This document shows, piece after piece, positions 27,948 to 28,178 of a stretch of DNA of 28,178 nt. Origin of the DNA: CBDUVZ01 sp965370805. GTDB taxonomy: Bacteria > Hydrothermota > Tepidihabitantia > Tepidihabitantales > Tepidihabitantaceae. Location of the stretch: contig CBDUVZ010000026.1 in assembly GCA_965370805.1 (NCBI GenBank), forward strand, positions 1-28,178, written 5' to 3'. Position 1 is the stretch's first letter. Each line of letters opens with the position of its first letter. The notes under the pieces are model-generated. The model was not told the origin of the DNA. It searched no databases and saw nothing but the letters and a program-made list of their open reading frames with translations. Both the position numbers and the translations under genes were made by a program.

Positions 27948-28178
27948 AGTATGCAGTATTACATACAGGGAAAGGCTAACCCGACCATGAAATCGACCAC
28001 TGGTAGGCTCTCGTTTGGCCCGGAACCTGCGGTTTCGCAACCTGCAATTACCAAGCTGCAATCGAACGGCGGTCGGCGGATTGCGGTTTGTTCTTCTTCC
28101 GCTTGACGACCCGGTCGAGCTGTCGTCTTTCCTCAGAATTGGATCTGCCCGAAATGTCAAGTCGGGCTGTTGGATTCA

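Larger units (their letters stand above)
27384..28178. other. Gene-free tail of the window containing repeats
   Basis: 795 bases without a credible gene. Contents: a small CCTGA/TCAGG hairpin (27450-27464), the 12-bp periodic block on the minus strand (27583-27810), a small element with inverted ends and lower G+C (about 27848-27947), and TTGCAG/GCAAT-rich repeat text (about 28030-28100). A 101-codon minus-strand frame at 27855-28160 starts at TTG with no ribosome-binding site and matches nothing known to me; it is not called. Confidence 0.5.

Noticed and set aside
27855..28160. Minus-strand frame of 101 codons near the window end
   Set aside because: The start is the TTG of a TTGACA sequence, with no ribosome-binding site. 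The protein is low in recognisable motifs and crosses repeat DNA.
28133..28160. TTGACA on the minus strand at 28160-28155 as a promoter
   Set aside because: No NANNNT box of good quality at 16-18 bp, and no gene follows.

Overview
The window (about 60% G+C by eye) looks like chromosomal DNA of an uncultured, didermic (outer-membrane) bacterium. Several genes encode signal-peptide beta-barrel proteins, one encodes a Wzi-like capsule assembly protein, and a large secreted subtilase ends in a C-terminal domain of the type-9-secretion (Por) sort. Together with the AmrS-type radical SAM enzyme, DUF362 ferredoxin-like protein and the intergenic boilerplate repeats, this resembles genomes of candidate phyla such as WOR-3/Stahlbacteria. 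The taxonomic guess is inference only. There is no phage, IS element, CRISPR array or rRNA.

Layout. 269-1228: a porin-like barrel behind a structured leader. 1541-4732 (minus): three glycosyltransferases (GT4, GT2, GT4) in one tight operon, divergent from an RmlC-like cupin epimerase (5023-5520). 6070-10036: a secreted clan GH-A glycosidase with a CARDB domain, then a Wzi-family protein. With the glycosyltransferases these form an exopolysaccharide/envelope region. 10059-12023 (minus): a membrane sensor with about four PAS domains and no output domain. 12194-12267 (minus): tRNA-Thr(CGU). 12353-14867: a zinc-ribbon membrane protein and two outer-membrane barrels, closed by a strong hairpin terminator. 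14989-17706 (minus): subtilase. 17814-19999 (minus): a three-gene envelope operon that includes an acidic lipoprotein made of three tandem LytR_C-like repeats. 20038-25039 (minus): nadA, DUF488, scpA, DUF362, amrS and a PEGA protein. 25215-27383 (plus): a PDZ/WG-repeat protein, 3-methyladenine DNA glycosylase I and a DUF4203 membrane protein. 27384-28178 has no credible gene but holds repeats.

Three kinds of structure are not explained by the genes. (1) Thirteen promoter-like pairs of the form TTGAC(A/T/G) + 16-17 bp + NANNNT sit in front of nearly every transcription unit, including the tRNA. Four place the start codon at the predicted transcription start, suggesting leaderless mRNAs. (2) Two intergenic blocks, 5645-5860 and 27583-27810, carry the same degenerate 12-bp periodicity in opposite orientations, about 18-19 units each. 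(3) A degenerate interspersed repeat (AGAAGCCAGGAGCC... GCAGAATGAGGAA) occurs at five or more gene borders. It supplies the C-terminal tail and the stop codon of both scpA and the glycosylase gene, and creates a false N-terminal extension on amrS.
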